Shown: positions 18,114-28,002, counted from the stretch's first letter. The stretch is DNA of 64,000 nt from an uncultured Williamsia sp. (GCF_947494875.1 NZ_CANLWM010000002.1:248001-312000); one strand, 5' to 3'. Numbers and translations are program-made. The notes: generated by a model not told the origin, from the sequence alone.

Positions 18114-19292
18114 GTGAACCGATCACGGATCGCCCGGTATTCCCCCGTCGTGGCGGCCGTGGTCGCCGCCCTCACGATGTCGGCCTGCGGCGCCGAGACC
18201 ACGGACGACTCCGAGGAATCCTCGCGAGTCGGCGCACCGCCGCCGCCCTCGTCGTCCCCCGCCGGCGACGGGACGATCCGCGTCACGGACGAGATGACCG
18301 GACTCGACCATCCCTGGGACGTCGTGATCGACCCCGGCGGCGCTGTCGTCACCGGTGAGCGATCCGGGCGGATCGTGGTGCGCCAGAACGACGGTCAGGT
18401 CAGTGAGGTCCGCGCCGACACCTCCGACGTCCGCGCCCGCGGCGAGGGCGGCCTCATGGGCATGGCGCTCGCGAACGACTTCGCCACGTCGCGCTCGGTC
18501 TACACCTGCTTCGCGAGCACGGCGGGCGACGTCCGCCTCGTCCGGTGGACCGCGGCGCCGGACTGGAGCGGCATGACGCGGGCGCAGGACGTGCTCACCG
18601 GCATCCCCCTCAACCCCAGTGGCCGACACAGTGGTTGTCGGGTGCTGCCTGCACCCGACGGGACGCTGTTCGTCTCGACCGGTGACACCGCGTCCCCCAC
18701 GGTCGCGCAGGATCTCCGCGCACTCGGCGGAAAGGTGTTGCACGTCAACGCCGACGGGTCACCGGCCGCCGGCACGATCCCCGGCACCCCCATCCACTCC
18801 TTCGGCCACCGCAACCCGCAGGGCATGGCCTTCGTGCCCGGCACCGATCGGCTCTACACCTCGGAGCACGGCCCGGAGGTCGACGACGAGGTGAACCTGG
18901 AGCAGCCGGGCGCGAACTACGGGTGGGACCCGGACACGGGAAGCGGCTCGTACGACGAGAGCGTGCCGATGACCGACACCCGCAAGTTCCCGACCGCCGT
19001 GCCCTCGGTGTGGTCGTCGGGTGACCCCACCCTCGCGATCGCCGACATCGAGGTGCTCGGCCCGGTCTGGGGGAAGTACTCGGGGATGCTCGCCGTCGCG
19101 GCACTCAAGGCGCAGAAGCTGATCCTGCTGCGGCTCTCACCCGACGGCCGGTCGACCACCGAACGCGTCGACCTCCTCGACGGTTCCGAGGGACGCCTGC
19201 GGTCGATCACGACCGCGCCCGACGGGTCGTTGCTCGTCACCACCGACAACGGCGACGGCGGCGACAAGGTGCTGCGGGTCAGCGCCGCCTGA
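18114..19292 (+). CDS. PQQ-dependent sugar dehydrogenase-type (glucose/sorbosone) lipoprotein
   Basis: A 392-residue exported lipoprotein with lipobox MSAC near residue 22 and a Pro/Ser linker. It then has a six-bladed beta-propeller of the GSDH family: GLDHPWDVVIDPGG, GEGGLMGMALANDF, GRHSGCRVLPAPDG, FGHRNPQGMAF, SEHGPEVDDEVNL and NYGW are all typical. Mycobacterial homologues with this architecture are often cofactor-free or of uncertain substrate. GTG 18114 sits directly behind a GAAGGG site. The end overlaps the convergent small gene by 14 bp. Confidence 0.88.
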   Translation: MNRSRIARYSPVVAAVVAALTMSACGAETTDDSEESSRVGAPPPPSSSPAGDGTIRVTDEMTGLDHPWDVVIDPGGAVVTGERSGRIVVRQNDGQVSEVRADTSDVRARGEGGLMGMALANDFATSRSVYTCFASTAGDVRLVRWTAAPDWSGMTRAQDVLTGIPLNPSGRHSGCRVLPAPDGTLFVSTGDTASPTVAQDLRALGGKVLHVNADGSPAAGTIPGTPIHSFGHRNPQGMAFVPGTDRLYTSEHGPEVDDEVNLEQPGANYGWDPDTGSGSYDESVPMTDTRKFPTAVPSVWSSGDPTLAIADIEVLGPVWGKYSGMLAVAALKAQKLILLRLSPDGRSTTERVDLLDGSEGRLRSITTAPDGSLLVTTDNGDGGDKVLRVSAA

Positions 19293-19506
19293 GACCGCGT
19301 CGCCAGGCCTGCACGCGGGCGAGGAACGACTCGACGGCGTCGAGGTCTGCGGCTGCGGCGGGCCCGGACGGCGGGAGCGTGGACGCGTCCGCGGCCATCG
19401 CGTCGGCGACCGGCTTCTCGCCGTAGAGGCCCATCATCACGTCGACAGCCCAGCCTGGGTACTCCGCGAGCGGGATGTCCCGCTCCTTCCGTCGTGTTAC
19501 GCGCAT
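19279..19506 (-). CDS. Small conserved hypothetical protein
   Basis: A 75-residue basic protein (begins MRVTRRKERDIPLAEYPG, ends in Arg-rich WRRGLRRR). The middle contains AVDVMMGLYGEKPVADAMAAD and an Ala/Pro linker. No transmembrane segment or known motif is seen. Codon use in this frame is typical of the region. It sits tail-to-tail with the sugar-dehydrogenase gene and head-to-head with cstA. Function unknown. Confidence 0.6.
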   Translation of the reverse strand: MRVTRRKERDIPLAEYPGWAVDVMMGLYGEKPVADAMAADASTLPPSGPAAAADLDAVESFLARVQAWRRGLRRR

Positions 19507-19629
19507 GTTACGAGAATGGCACGCAGTCGCGCCCACGACCAGCATTCGGCGCAGGTCGGCCCGAATGTAGAGTGATCCGGGCCACAGCCGCGGCCCCACG
19601 AGGGCCGGATCGCAAGGAGATGACCCTTC

Positions 19630-21906
19630 GTGACAGCCTCCCGGGATCGCGCCGGCGACGTCCTCGACAACCCCGACATCGAGCTCGTCCGGACCGACCC
19701 CGACGCCCCGCCGGTCGCGATCATCGACCGCTCCCCCATGACCGTCGGCAAGCGTCTCCTCTTCGCCGCGATCGGCCTGCTCGGAGCGATCTCGTGGGCG
19801 GTGATCGCGATCGTCCGCGGCGAGTCCGTCAACGCGGTGTGGTTCGTCCTGGCCGCGGTCTGCACCTACGTCATCGCCTACCGCTTCTACGCGCGCCTGA
19901 TCGAGACGAAGGTGATCGTCCCCCGCGACGACCACGCGACACCGGCTGAGGTCCTCGACAACGCCAAGGACTACATGCCGACCGACCGGCGGGTGCTGTT
20001 CGGTCACCACTTCGCGGCCATCGCCGGCGCCGGCCCGCTCGTCGGGCCCGTCCTCGCCGCACAGATGGGCTACCTCCCCGGCACCATCTGGATCATCGTC
20101 GGTGTCGTGTTCGCCGGTGCCGTCCAGGACTACCTCGTCCTCGCCATCTCCACGCGACGACGCGGGCGCAGCCTCGGCCAGATGGCCCGCGACGAACTCG
20201 GCGCGGTCGGCGGCGTCGCCGCCATCGTCGCGGTCTTCGTCATCATGATCATCCTCATCGCCGTCCTCGGACTGGTCGTCGTCAACGCTCTGGCCGAGAG
20301 CCCTTGGGGCGTATTCTCTCTCGCGATGACGCTGCCGATCGCGGTGTTCATGGGGATCTACCTCCGCTATCTGCGGCCCGGGCGCATCTCCGAGGTGTCG
20401 GTGATCGGGTTCGTGCTGCTGGTCCTGGCGATCGTCGCCGGCGGCTGGGTCGCCGAGACGTCCTGGGGCGAGGACTGGTTCACCCTCTCGCCCGTCTTCC
20501 TCTCCTGGGCGATCATCGTCTACGGGTTCGCCGCCGCAGTGCTCCCGGTGTGGCTGGTGCTCGCGCCCCGCGACTACCTCTCGACGTTCATGAAGGTCGG
20601 CACGATCGTGCTGCTGGCCGTCGGCATCCTCATAGCGCGTCCCGTCATGCAGGCGCCCGCGGTCAGCGAGTTCGCGAGCAATGGCAAGGGTCCCGCGTTC
20701 GCCGGGTCGCTCTTCCCGTTCCTGTTCATCACCATCGCGTGCGGCGCGCTGTCGGGTTTCCACGCGCTCATCGCGTCCGGCACCACACCCAAGCTCCTGG
20801 AGAAGGAGAGCCAGGCGCGGGTCATCGGCTACGGCGGCATGCTCACCGAGTCGTTCGTGGCGATCATGGCGCTGATCACCGCGTGCATCCTCGACCAGCA
20901 CCTCTACTTCGCCATGAACGCGCCCAAGGGCGTCACCGGTGGCACAGCCCAGAGCGCGGCGGAGTACACCAATTCGCTGGGGCTGCGGGGGGATCCGGCG
21001 ACCGCGGCACAACTACAGGCCTATGCCGACGGCGTCGACGAGCAGTCCCTCATCTCGCGCACCGGAGGCGCGCCGACGCTCGCGATGGGCATGTCGGAGA
21101 CGCTGCAACGGGCTTTCGGCGGGGATTCGCTGCGGTCGTTCTGGTACCACTTCGCGATCATGTTCGAGGCGCTGTTCATCCTCACCACCGTCGACGCCGG
21201 CACCCGTGTGGCGCGGTTCATGCTGTCCGACGGTCTGAGCAACATCAAGGGCGCCAAGCGGTTCGCCGATCCGTCGTGGCGCGTCGGCGCCTGGATCTGC
21301 ACCTTCGTCGTCGTGGCCGGGTGGGGGTCGATCCTCCTGATGGGCGTCACCGACCCGCTCGGCGGCATCAACACGCTCTTCCCGCTGTTCGGCATCGCCA
21401 ACCAGTTGCTCGCCGCCATCGCCCTCACCGTCGTGCTGGTGGTGGTGATGAAGAAGGGCAAGTTCCGGTGGGCCTGGATCCCGGCCGTGCCACTGGTGTG
21501 GGATCTCGCGGTCACCATGACCGCGTCGTACCAGAAGATCTTCTCGTCGAACCCGGCCATCGGGTACTGGCAGCAGCACAGCGATTTCGTCGCCGCCCGC
21601 GACGCCGGGCAGACGTCGTACAAGACGGCGAAGACCGCCGCGGAGATCGACGCCGTCATCCGCAACACGTTCATCCAGGGAACCCTGTCGATCGTGTTCG
21701 CGGTGCTGGTCCTCATCGTCGCGGCCGTCGGCCTGTGGGTCTGCATCCGAGCCGTGCGGGCCGGCGGCCTGCCGACCACCGAGGTGGAACCGGAGCCCTC
21801 GCACCTGTTCGCCCCGACTGGACTGGTAACCACACCCGCCGAACGGGCGGTCGCCGAACAGTGGCGCGAGCACGAGAGTCGCGAGCCCGTGACGAGCCGG
21901 ACGTGA
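19630..21906 (+). CDS. cstA: CstA family carbon-starvation protein (pyruvate/peptide transporter)
   Basis: A 758-residue membrane protein with about 16-18 transmembrane helices. CstA hallmarks are YMPTDRRVLFGHHFAAIAGAGPLVGPVLAAQMGYLPG (residues about 117-153), VQDYLVLAISTRRRGRSLGQ, the GFHALIASGTTPK loop and LFGIANQLLAAIAL. Members take up pyruvate and possibly peptides during carbon limitation. The GTG at 19630 is preceded by AAGGAG. The stop overlaps the start of the ybdD-type gene (GTGA), the conserved arrangement of this transporter with its small partner. Confidence 0.93.
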   Translation: MTASRDRAGDVLDNPDIELVRTDPDAPPVAIIDRSPMTVGKRLLFAAIGLLGAISWAVIAIVRGESVNAVWFVLAAVCTYVIAYRFYARLIETKVIVPRDDHATPAEVLDNAKDYMPTDRRVLFGHHFAAIAGAGPLVGPVLAAQMGYLPGTIWIIVGVVFAGAVQDYLVLAISTRRRGRSLGQMARDELGAVGGVAAIVAVFVIMIILIAVLGLVVVNALAESPWGVFSLAMTLPIAVFMGIYLRYLRPGRISEVSVIGFVLLVLAIVAGGWVAETSWGEDWFTLSPVFLSWAIIVYGFAAAVLPVWLVLAPRDYLSTFMKVGTIVLLAVGILIARPVMQAPAVSEFASNGKGPAFAGSLFPFLFITIACGALSGFHALIASGTTPKLLEKESQARVIGYGGMLTESFVAIMALITACILDQHLYFAMNAPKGVTGGTAQSAAEYTNSLGLRGDPATAAQLQAYADGVDEQSLISRTGGAPTLAMGMSETLQRAFGGDSLRSFWYHFAIMFEALFILTTVDAGTRVARFMLSDGLSNIKGAKRFADPSWRVGAWICTFVVVAGWGSILLMGVTDPLGGINTLFPLFGIANQLLAAIALTVVLVVVMKKGKFRWAWIPAVPLVWDLAVTMTASYQKIFSSNPAIGYWQQHSDFVAARDAGQTSYKTAKTAAEIDAVIRNTFIQGTLSIVFAVLVLIVAAVGLWVCIRAVRAGGLPTTEVEPEPSHLFAPTGLVTTPAERAVAEQWREHESREPVTSRT

Positions 21907-22094
21907 GCGGCATCATCCGCGGACTGGCCACGGTCCGCCGTTATGTCGGAGATGTCATGGGCGACAGTCACTACGAGCGCTATGTCGCCCACCACCGGCG
22001 CCGGCACCCCGGGACACCCCTGATGTCCGAACGGGAGTACTGGCGCACCCGGCACGCCGAGGCCGACGCGAACCCCGGCGCGCGCTGCTGCTGA
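21903..22094 (+). CDS. ybdD: YbdD/YjiX family small protein (DUF466)
   Basis: A 63-residue cytoplasmic protein: VRRYVGDVMGDSHYERYVAHH, then RHPGTPLMSEREYWRTRHA is the canonical YbdD/YjiX block. These proteins are encoded next to CstA/BtsT transporters and are needed for pyruvate uptake in enterobacteria. The start overlaps the cstA stop by four bases, so translation is coupled. Confidence 0.9.
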   Translation: MSGIIRGLATVRRYVGDVMGDSHYERYVAHHRRRHPGTPLMSEREYWRTRHAEADANPGARCC

Positions 22095-22170
22095 CCCGGC
22101 GTCCCCGGACGCGGATGGTCGTGTCCGAAACCCGCTGGTGACCCCACCGGGCGGATGGCACCGTGGAGGC

Positions 22171-23769
22171 ATGACCGCAGCCGCACCCGTCGTCCCGACA
22201 GGACCCGACGGCGTCGTCGGCCTCGACTTCGACGGCTGCTACCGCGCCCTCGCCGCCCGCGACCGCCGCTTCGACGGGCAGTTCTTCGTCACCGTCTCCT
22301 CCACCGGGATCTACTGCCGTCCGTCGTGTCCCGCGATCCGCCCCCGTCGCGAGAACGTCGACTTCGTGCTCACCGCGGCCGCCGCTCAGCAGCGGGGGTT
22401 CCGCGCATGCCGCCGGTGTCTGCCCGACGCGGTGCCGGGGTCGCCGCACTGGGACATCGGGACCGATCTCGCGTCCCGGGCGATGCGGCTCATCGGTGAC
22501 GGCGTCGTCGACCGCGACGGCGTCGACGGGCTCGCCCGCGCGCTGGGCTACTCCGTCCGCCACATCACCCGCGTGCTGGGTGAGCAACTCGGGGCCGGAC
22601 CGCTCGCGCTCGCCCGCGCACACCGTGCGACCAGCGCGCGGCTGCTCGTCCAGTGCACGACGATGACGATGTCGGACATCGCCTTCGCCGCCGGGTTCGC
22701 CAGCATCCGACAGTTCAACGACACGATCCGTGAGGTGTTCGCCGAGACGCCGACGGCGTTGCGTCGACGCGCGGACGGTGGCGGGCACCCGGGCGGCGAC
22801 GGCGCGACGGTCCACCTGAAACTCGGCCTGCGGCGCCCGTTCGCGCCGGCCTGGCTCGACTGGTTCCTCGCCGGGCACACCGTCGACGGACTCGAACACC
22901 ACGACGGCACCACCTTCCACCGCGCGCTGAGCACCCCCCACGGTCACGTGGTCGTCTCGGCCACCCTGCACGACGACCACGTCGACGCGGCGGTGCGCGC
23001 CGGCGACCTCCGCGACCTCGGGCCGTCGATCCACCGACTGCGCCGACTCCTCGACCTCGACGCCGACGCCGAGGCGGTCGACGACGCCCTCGCCGAGGAC
23101 CCCGAGATCGGCCCGCTCGTCGCCGCCTGGCCCGGGATCCGCGTCCCGGGGGCGGTCGACGGGTTCGAAACCCTCGTCCGCACGATGATCGGTCAGCAGA
23201 TCAGCCTGGCCGCGGCGCGCACGCACGTCGGGCGCCTCGTCACCGCACTCGGGACCCCGATCGACGCCACTCCCGACCTGCCGGTCACACACCTCTTCCC
23301 GACCGCCGAGATCGTCGCCGAGCGCGGTCACGAGGTGCTGCGCGGCCCGCGGCGACGGATGGCCGCGATCGTCGGCGTCGCGCGGTCCGTCGCCGACGGT
23401 GCACTCACCCTGCACCCGGCGATGGAGTCCGCGGAACTGCGGGAGGTGCTGCTCGCCCAACCCGGCATCGGCCGGTGGACCGCCGACTACGTCGTGATGC
23501 GCCTGCTGCGTGACCCTGACATCCTCCTCGACGGCGATCTCGTCCTGCGGCGTCACGCCGACGCACTCGGCGTCGACCTCACCGAGACCTCCCGCTGGTC
23601 CCCGTGGCGCAGCTATGTGTCGATGCACCTCTGGCGCGATGCGCTGGCCCCGACGGTGCCGCTGCTGCAGCCGAGCGGACCCACTCTGCGACACGACGGC
23701 GGAACCGATCGGCCACCGCGTGCGTCCGATCGAGAAAGAGCATCGTCCGAACCAGAGGAGAGTCCATGA
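22171..23769 (+). CDS. alkA: AdaA-AlkA fusion: methylphosphotriester-sensing regulator / 3-methyladenine DNA glycosylase
   Basis: A 532-residue three-part protein. Residues about 17-95 are the Ada zinc domain with four Cys (FDGCYRAL, YCRPSCP, RACRRC) that accepts methyl groups from phosphotriesters. Residues 100-200 are an AraC-type HTH (LARALGYSVRHITRVL, MSDIAFAAGFASIRQFN). Residues about 215-510 are the AlkA glycosylase with N-terminal domain, HhH motif LLAQPGIGRWTADYV and catalytic Asp in PDILLDGDLVLR. It would both sense alkylation and excise 3-methyladenine. Start ATG 22171 has a GGAGG site. The stop overlaps ogt (ATGA). Confidence 0.93.
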   Translation: MTAAAPVVPTGPDGVVGLDFDGCYRALAARDRRFDGQFFVTVSSTGIYCRPSCPAIRPRRENVDFVLTAAAAQQRGFRACRRCLPDAVPGSPHWDIGTDLASRAMRLIGDGVVDRDGVDGLARALGYSVRHITRVLGEQLGAGPLALARAHRATSARLLVQCTTMTMSDIAFAAGFASIRQFNDTIREVFAETPTALRRRADGGGHPGGDGATVHLKLGLRRPFAPAWLDWFLAGHTVDGLEHHDGTTFHRALSTPHGHVVVSATLHDDHVDAAVRAGDLRDLGPSIHRLRRLLDLDADAEAVDDALAEDPEIGPLVAAWPGIRVPGAVDGFETLVRTMIGQQISLAAARTHVGRLVTALGTPIDATPDLPVTHLFPTAEIVAERGHEVLRGPRRRMAAIVGVARSVADGALTLHPAMESAELREVLLAQPGIGRWTADYVVMRLLRDPDILLDGDLVLRRHADALGVDLTETSRWSPWRSYVSMHLWRDALAPTVPLLQPSGPTLRHDGGTDRPPRASDRERASSEPEESP

Positions 23770-24284
23770 CCACCACCGGTGTCACCGCACACACCACCGC
23801 CCTCGGCGAACCGTTCACGGTCGTCAGCGTCGACGACGCCGTCGTCGCGTCCGGCTGGACAGAAGACGTCGACGAGTTGCTCGCGCTCGTGCACCCGCGG
23901 CTGCGGCCGGACTCGGTGCACGACGGTGCCCTGCCCGCGGTGATCGAGGCCGTCCGCCGTTACGACGACGGTGATCTCGGCGCCCTCGACGCGGTGACGG
24001 TGAGCCAGCGCAGCAACGGCGCGTTCCTCGAGACCGCCTGGGCCGAGCTGCGGCGGGTCGCCCCGGGACAACCGCTGTCCTACCGCGACTTCGCGACCCG
24101 CTTCGGCCACGAGAACGGCGCCCGTGTCGGCGCGCAGGCCTGTTCCCGCAACGCCGCCGCCCTCTTCGTCCCCTGCCATCGGATCCAGCGCACCGACGGG
24201 TCGATGGGCGGGTTCCGCTACGGCATCGAGCTCAAGCGCCGGCTGCAGGCCCACGAGACGCATCACGCCCGCCACGCCGCCTGA
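23766..24284 (+). CDS. ogt: O6-methylguanine-DNA methyltransferase (Ogt type)
   Basis: A 172-residue suicide alkyltransferase. The acceptor motif FVPCHRI carries the active Cys near residue 139; GQPLSYRDFATRFG is the DNA-binding HTH, and GGFRYGIELKRRLQAHE is the conserved C-terminus. It follows the AdaA-AlkA gene with an ATGA overlap, so both are made together as an alkylation-repair operon. Unlike the ATL at 6.2-6.5 kb it retains the acceptor cysteine. Confidence 0.93.
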   Translation: MTTTGVTAHTTALGEPFTVVSVDDAVVASGWTEDVDELLALVHPRLRPDSVHDGALPAVIEAVRRYDDGDLGALDAVTVSQRSNGAFLETAWAELRRVAPGQPLSYRDFATRFGHENGARVGAQACSRNAAALFVPCHRIQRTDGSMGGFRYGIELKRRLQAHETHHARHAA

Positions 24285-24291
24285 GGAGTCG

Positions 24292-25335
24292 GTGTCGGAC
24301 CCCTCCGGCACCCTTGCGGCCATGAGCACAACCGTGGTCGTGGTGGGGGCGGTCTGCGCGCTGATCGGCGCGGTCGTCGGGTGGGTGCTGCGCGGTCGCA
24401 GCGGTGGCGGTGACGTCATCGGTCCGGTCCGCGAGACGCTGGACCGCCTCGCGACCGAGATGCACCGGGTCGAACGCGCCCGCATCAGCGCCGACGCCGG
24501 GCTCGCGGCACAGCTCGACGGGATGCGGTCGGCGTCGAGCGAGCTCGGCGCGCAGGCCCGTCGCCTCGCCTCGGCACTGCACACCCCGCACCTGCGGGGA
24601 CGCTGGGGTGAGGTGCACCTGCGGGCGGCCGTCGAGGCTGCGGGACTGAGCCGCCACTGCGACTTCACCCCGCAGGCGCGGACCGCGTCGGGCCGACGCC
24701 CCGACCTCGTGGTGCACCTGCCGGGCGGTCACGACGTCGCGGTCGACTCCAAGGTGCCGCTGCACGCCTACCTCGACGCCGCGGCCACCGACGACCCCGA
24801 TCTCGAGGCCGCGCTCCTCGTCGACCACGCGCGGGCACTCAAGGCGCACGTCGTCGCGCTGTCGGCGAAGGCGTACTGGCAGGAGGTGCGGCGTTCGCCC
24901 GAGTTCGTCGTCCTCTTCGTCCCCAGCGACGCCATCCTGGAGGCGGCCTGCCGGGCCGACCCGGACCTGCTCGAGTTCGCGTTCGGCCGCGACATCGTCC
25001 CGGCGACCCCCTCGACGCTCGTCGCGCTGCTGCGCACGGTCGCACTGGGCTGGCGGGAGGAGGCCGTCGCGCGCGACGCGGAAGAGATCCACCGCCTCGG
25101 CCGTGAGCTGCACCACCGGGTCGCGACCATGGTCGACCACTTCCACCGGGTCGGCACCAGCCTCGGGTCGGCGGTGACCGCCTACAACGCGACGGTCGCC
25201 TCGATGCAGTCCCGTGTGCTGGTCACCGCCCGCGCCCTCGGGGAGCTCGACGCGTACGCCGGTACGGACGCCGTCCCGCACGATCGGCCGGCACCCGTCG
25301 AGACGACCGTCCGGGCGGTGACACCACCCGTGTGA
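24292..25335 (+). CDS. rmuC: DNA recombination protein RmuC family
   Basis: A 347-residue RmuC-like protein. An N-terminal membrane anchor (about 12-35) is followed by a short coiled coil and the nuclease-like domain with RGRWGEVHLRAAVEAAGL, RRPDLVVHLPGG, VAVDSKVPLHAYL and FVVLFVPSDAILEAA. RmuC limits inversion and recombination at stalled forks. The GTG at 24292 has GAGGAG upstream; the ATG at 24322 lacks one. It begins seven bases after ogt, extending the repair operon to three genes. Confidence 0.88.
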   Translation: MSDPSGTLAAMSTTVVVVGAVCALIGAVVGWVLRGRSGGGDVIGPVRETLDRLATEMHRVERARISADAGLAAQLDGMRSASSELGAQARRLASALHTPHLRGRWGEVHLRAAVEAAGLSRHCDFTPQARTASGRRPDLVVHLPGGHDVAVDSKVPLHAYLDAAATDDPDLEAALLVDHARALKAHVVALSAKAYWQEVRRSPEFVVLFVPSDAILEAACRADPDLLEFAFGRDIVPATPSTLVALLRTVALGWREEAVARDAEEIHRLGRELHHRVATMVDHFHRVGTSLGSAVTAYNATVASMQSRVLVTARALGELDAYAGTDAVPHDRPAPVETTVRAVTPPV

Positions 25336-25383
25336 CCGGCCACGGTGCGCCGTGGAGCCGCCGATCACCGGTAGGGTCTGACC

Positions 25384-26334
25384 GTGTTCTCCGCCCCCCA
25401 GGCCCGTGCGGGCGTACCGACGGGTCGTCAGTCGGTCCTGCCGACCGTGCGGGGCGTGCCCTGGTGGGGCGCGGTTCTCATCGCGCTCGTGCCCACCGCC
25501 GTCGGCGCACTGATCGACGCGGGCGGCAGCGGCGACCTGGGCACCTGGTTCCGGGTCCTGTACTTCATCGGGTGTGTCGCCGCGGTGCTCGCGGTGCGAC
25601 GCAAGGCCCTGTTCACCGCGGTGACGCAGCCCCCGCTGATCGCCTTCGGCGTCGCGCTCGTCGCGCTCTACTCCCTGGAGTCCGAGGCCGCCTCGGGTGT
25701 CAAGGGCCTCGTCATCAACGTGATGCTGCCCATCGCGAAGGCCTTCCCGCTGATGGCGTGGACGTTCGTCGTCGTCGGGATCCTCGGCGCGGCGCGGTGG
25801 TACCTCACCCGCGGCGACACGGAGTCCACGCCGCAGCAAAGCCGCCGCCGTGCCGAGCCTGCCCGACGCGCCGCCGGGACCCGTCGAGCGTCCTCCGAGC
25901 GACCCTCGCGCCGCGCCGCGGACGACAAGCCGAGGCGCACGGCCGACGAGACATCGCGCCGCGCAGGGTCCGACGGTGGCCGCCGCGCCCCGGTCGATCC
26001 CCCGCGCCGTCGCGCGGTGGCCGACGCACCGGCCCGTCGGTCCGCGGGCGATCCCTCGACCCGCCGCGCTGCCGAGCCGCCCCGCCGACGGGCGTCCGAA
26101 CCACCTCGGCGAACGCCGGAACCCCCGCGCCGACGGGACATACCGCGGCGGCCCGACGAGATGCGTCGACCTGCCGAGCCGGGCGTCGTCGCCCGCGAGG
26201 CACTCGGTGCCCGGGAGCCCTACCGGCCGCTGCGCGCCGAGCCCCCGATCCGACGGTCCACCGCCGACGCCCCGCGACCGGCAGACGGCCCCGACAGACG
26301 CTCGGCCCCGCGCGCCCGCTACCGCGGCGTCTGA
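25384..26334 (+). CDS. DUF6542 membrane protein with Arg/Pro-rich tail
   Basis: A 316-residue protein. The first 145 residues hold four transmembrane helices (VPWWGAVLIALVPTAVGAL, FRVLYFIGCVAAVLAV, PPLIAFGVALVALYSL, AFPLMAWTFVVVGILG), the DUF6542 domain of Mycobacteriales. The remaining 170 residues are an extreme low-complexity tail rich in Arg, Pro, Ala and Asp, with repeated PPRRR/RRA units; it is strongly basic and presumably cytoplasmic. Function unknown. It follows rmuC by 48 bp on the same strand. Confidence 0.85.
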   Translation: MFSAPQARAGVPTGRQSVLPTVRGVPWWGAVLIALVPTAVGALIDAGGSGDLGTWFRVLYFIGCVAAVLAVRRKALFTAVTQPPLIAFGVALVALYSLESEAASGVKGLVINVMLPIAKAFPLMAWTFVVVGILGAARWYLTRGDTESTPQQSRRRAEPARRAAGTRRASSERPSRRAADDKPRRTADETSRRAGSDGGRRAPVDPPRRRAVADAPARRSAGDPSTRRAAEPPRRRASEPPRRTPEPPRRRDIPRRPDEMRRPAEPGVVAREALGAREPYRPLRAEPPIRRSTADAPRPADGPDRRSAPRARYRGV

Positions 26335-26341
26335 CCGACCG

Positions 26342-27121
26342 TCACGACCGGGTCGCCAGATCCCGGACGTCGGCCGCCGCCGCGGCCAGCGCGCGCCCGT
26401 AACCCGGCCCGTGACCCGCTGCGTGCACCGCCAGGGGATGCAGCTGGTGCAGCGGTGTCCGCTCCCGCCACCCCGATCGCAACGCCGACTGCCCCTCGTA
26501 CCCGGCGACGATGTCGTCGAGGCGCGGACACCCGAACAACTCGAGCATGGCCAGATCGGTCTCGCGATGGCCGCCGTGCGCCGCGGGGTCGATCATCACC
26601 ACCCCGTCCGGCGTCCACATGACGTTGCCGTTCCACAGATCCCCGTGCAGCCGCGCCGGGGGCTCGTCGTCGTCGAAGACGCCGTCCGCGATCCGCGCAC
26701 ACACCTCCCGGACCAGGTCGGCGTCGTCCGCGCGCAGGTTCCCCGCGTCGACGGCCACCGACACGAACGGCAGCACCCGCTGCTCGGCGTAGAAACGTCC
26801 CCACGTCGGCGTCGGAACCGACGGCTGCTCCCGACTGCCGATGAACGTCGTGCCGGTGAACCCCGCGGGTGGTGCCCCGAACGCGTCGGCACCAGCGTCA
26901 TGCATGCGGGCGAGCGCAGCACCGAACTCCCGGGCCGACGGCCCGGCCGGGGCGGCGCGGTCCAGACGACGGAGATCGATGTGGTCGGACCCGACGTCGA
27001 CGACCTCGACCACCGGCGCCCCCGCCTCGGCCAGCCAGCGCAGTCCCGCGGCCTCCGCGGCGAAGAAATCCGCCGGCGCACCCGGTCGGGACTTCCGGTG
27101 CACATCTGCCGTCGTCGCCAC
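26342..27121 (-). CDS. Fructosamine kinase / aminoglycoside phosphotransferase-fold protein
   Basis: A 259-residue fructosamine-kinase-family protein. [12 protein letters not shown] supplies the catalytic Asp and Asn and [19 protein letters not shown] the metal-binding Asp of the kinase fold. [18 protein letters not shown] and [10 protein letters not shown] are family blocks. It would phosphorylate ketoamine (Amadori) adducts on proteins or sugars for their removal. GTG 27121 has a GAGAGGG site upstream; the frame continues to a GTG at 27160. It is divergent from nadE. Confidence 0.85.
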   Translation of the reverse strand: MATTADVHRKSRPGAPADFFAAEAAGLRWLAEAGAPVVEVVDVGSDHIDLRRLDRAAPAGPSAREFGAALARMHDAGADAFGAPPAGFTGTTFIGSREQPSVPTPTWGRFYAEQRVLPFVSVAVDAGNLRADDADLVREVCARIADGVFDDDEPPARLHGDLWNGNVMWTPDGVVMIDPAAHGGHRETDLAMLELFGCPRLDDIVAGYEGQSALRSGWRERTPLHQLHPLAVHAAGHGPGYGRALAAAAADVRDLATRS

Positions 27122-27177
27122 GATCGTCGCCCTCTCTCGCGCTGCCGGGCACCGTCCCACGTCGCTACCATGAGGCG

Positions 27178-28002
27178 ATGCGTCCTCTCCAGAAGACCAT
27201 CATCACCGAACTCGCCGTGATCCCCGAGATCGATCCGGCCGTCGAGGTCCGGCGTCGGGTCGACTTCCTCAAGGACTACCTCCGCGTCACCGGCGCGAAG
27301 GGGTTCGTGCTGGGTATCAGCGGAGGCCAGGACAGCACCCTGACGGGACACCTGTGCCAGCAGGCCGTGTCCGAGGTGCGCTCGGAGGGCGGCGACGCCC
27401 AGTTCGTGGCCGTACGCCTTCCCTACGGCACCCAGGCCGACGAGGACGACGCCCAGATCGCCCTGCGCTTCATCGGCGCCGACCGGACGGTGGTCACCAA
27501 CGTCAAGCCCGGCTCCGACGCGACCGTCGACGTCGTCGGCGACGCCCTCGGGGAACGCCCCAGCGACTTCGTGCGCGGCAACGTCAAGGCGCGCCAACGG
27601 ATGATCACGCAGTACGCCATCGCCGGCCAGCTGCAGATGCTCGTCGTCGGCACCGACCACGCCGCCGAGGCGGTCACCGGGTTCTTCACCAAGTACGGCG
27701 ACGGCGGCGTCGACCTCACCCCGCTCACCGGGCTGACCAAGCGCCAGGGCGCGCAGATCCTGCGGCACCTCGGAGCGCCGGAGTCGTTGAGCAGCAAGGT
27801 CCCGACGGCCGACCTCGAGGACGACCGGCCCGCGCTGCCGGACGAGGAGGCGCTGGGCGTCACCTACGCCCAGATCGACACCTACCTCGAGGGCGGCGAC
27901 GTCGACGACTCCGCCGCGGAACGGATCGAGACCCTCTTCACCGCCACACGGCACAAGCGCGCCGTGCCGGTCACCCCGTTCGACGACTGGTGGCGCGACT
28001 GA
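27178..28002 (+). CDS. nadE: Ammonia-dependent NAD+ synthase
   Basis: A 274-residue NadE of the short, ammonia-dependent type: there is no N-terminal glutaminase domain. The P-loop [10 protein letters not shown] (about 41-50) binds [38 protein letters not shown] and [11 protein letters not shown] are all diagnostic. It converts nicotinic acid adenine dinucleotide to NAD. Mycobacterium uses a glutamine-dependent form, so the short form here is notable for a relative. It overlaps the convergent SDR gene by 32 bp. Confidence 0.95.
   Translation: MRPLQKTIITELAVIPEIDPAVEVRRRVDFLKDYLRVTGAKGFVLGISGGQDSTLTGHLCQQAVSEVRSEGGDAQFVAVRLPYGTQADEDDAQIALRFIGADRTVVTNVKPGSDATVDVVGDALGERPSDFVRGNVKARQRMITQYAIAGQLQMLVVGTDHAAEAVTGFFTKYGDGGVDLTPLTGLTKRQGAQILRHLGAPESLSSKVPTADLEDDRPALPDEEALGVTYAQIDTYLEGGDVDDSAAERIETLFTATRHKRAVPVTPFDDWWRD

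Noticed and set aside
24232-25839. A 535-codon open frame on the - strand
   Set aside because: It lies across ogt, rmuC and the DUF6542 gene and reads as low-complexity Arg/Gly/Asp sequence with no domain; typical high-GC antisense frame.
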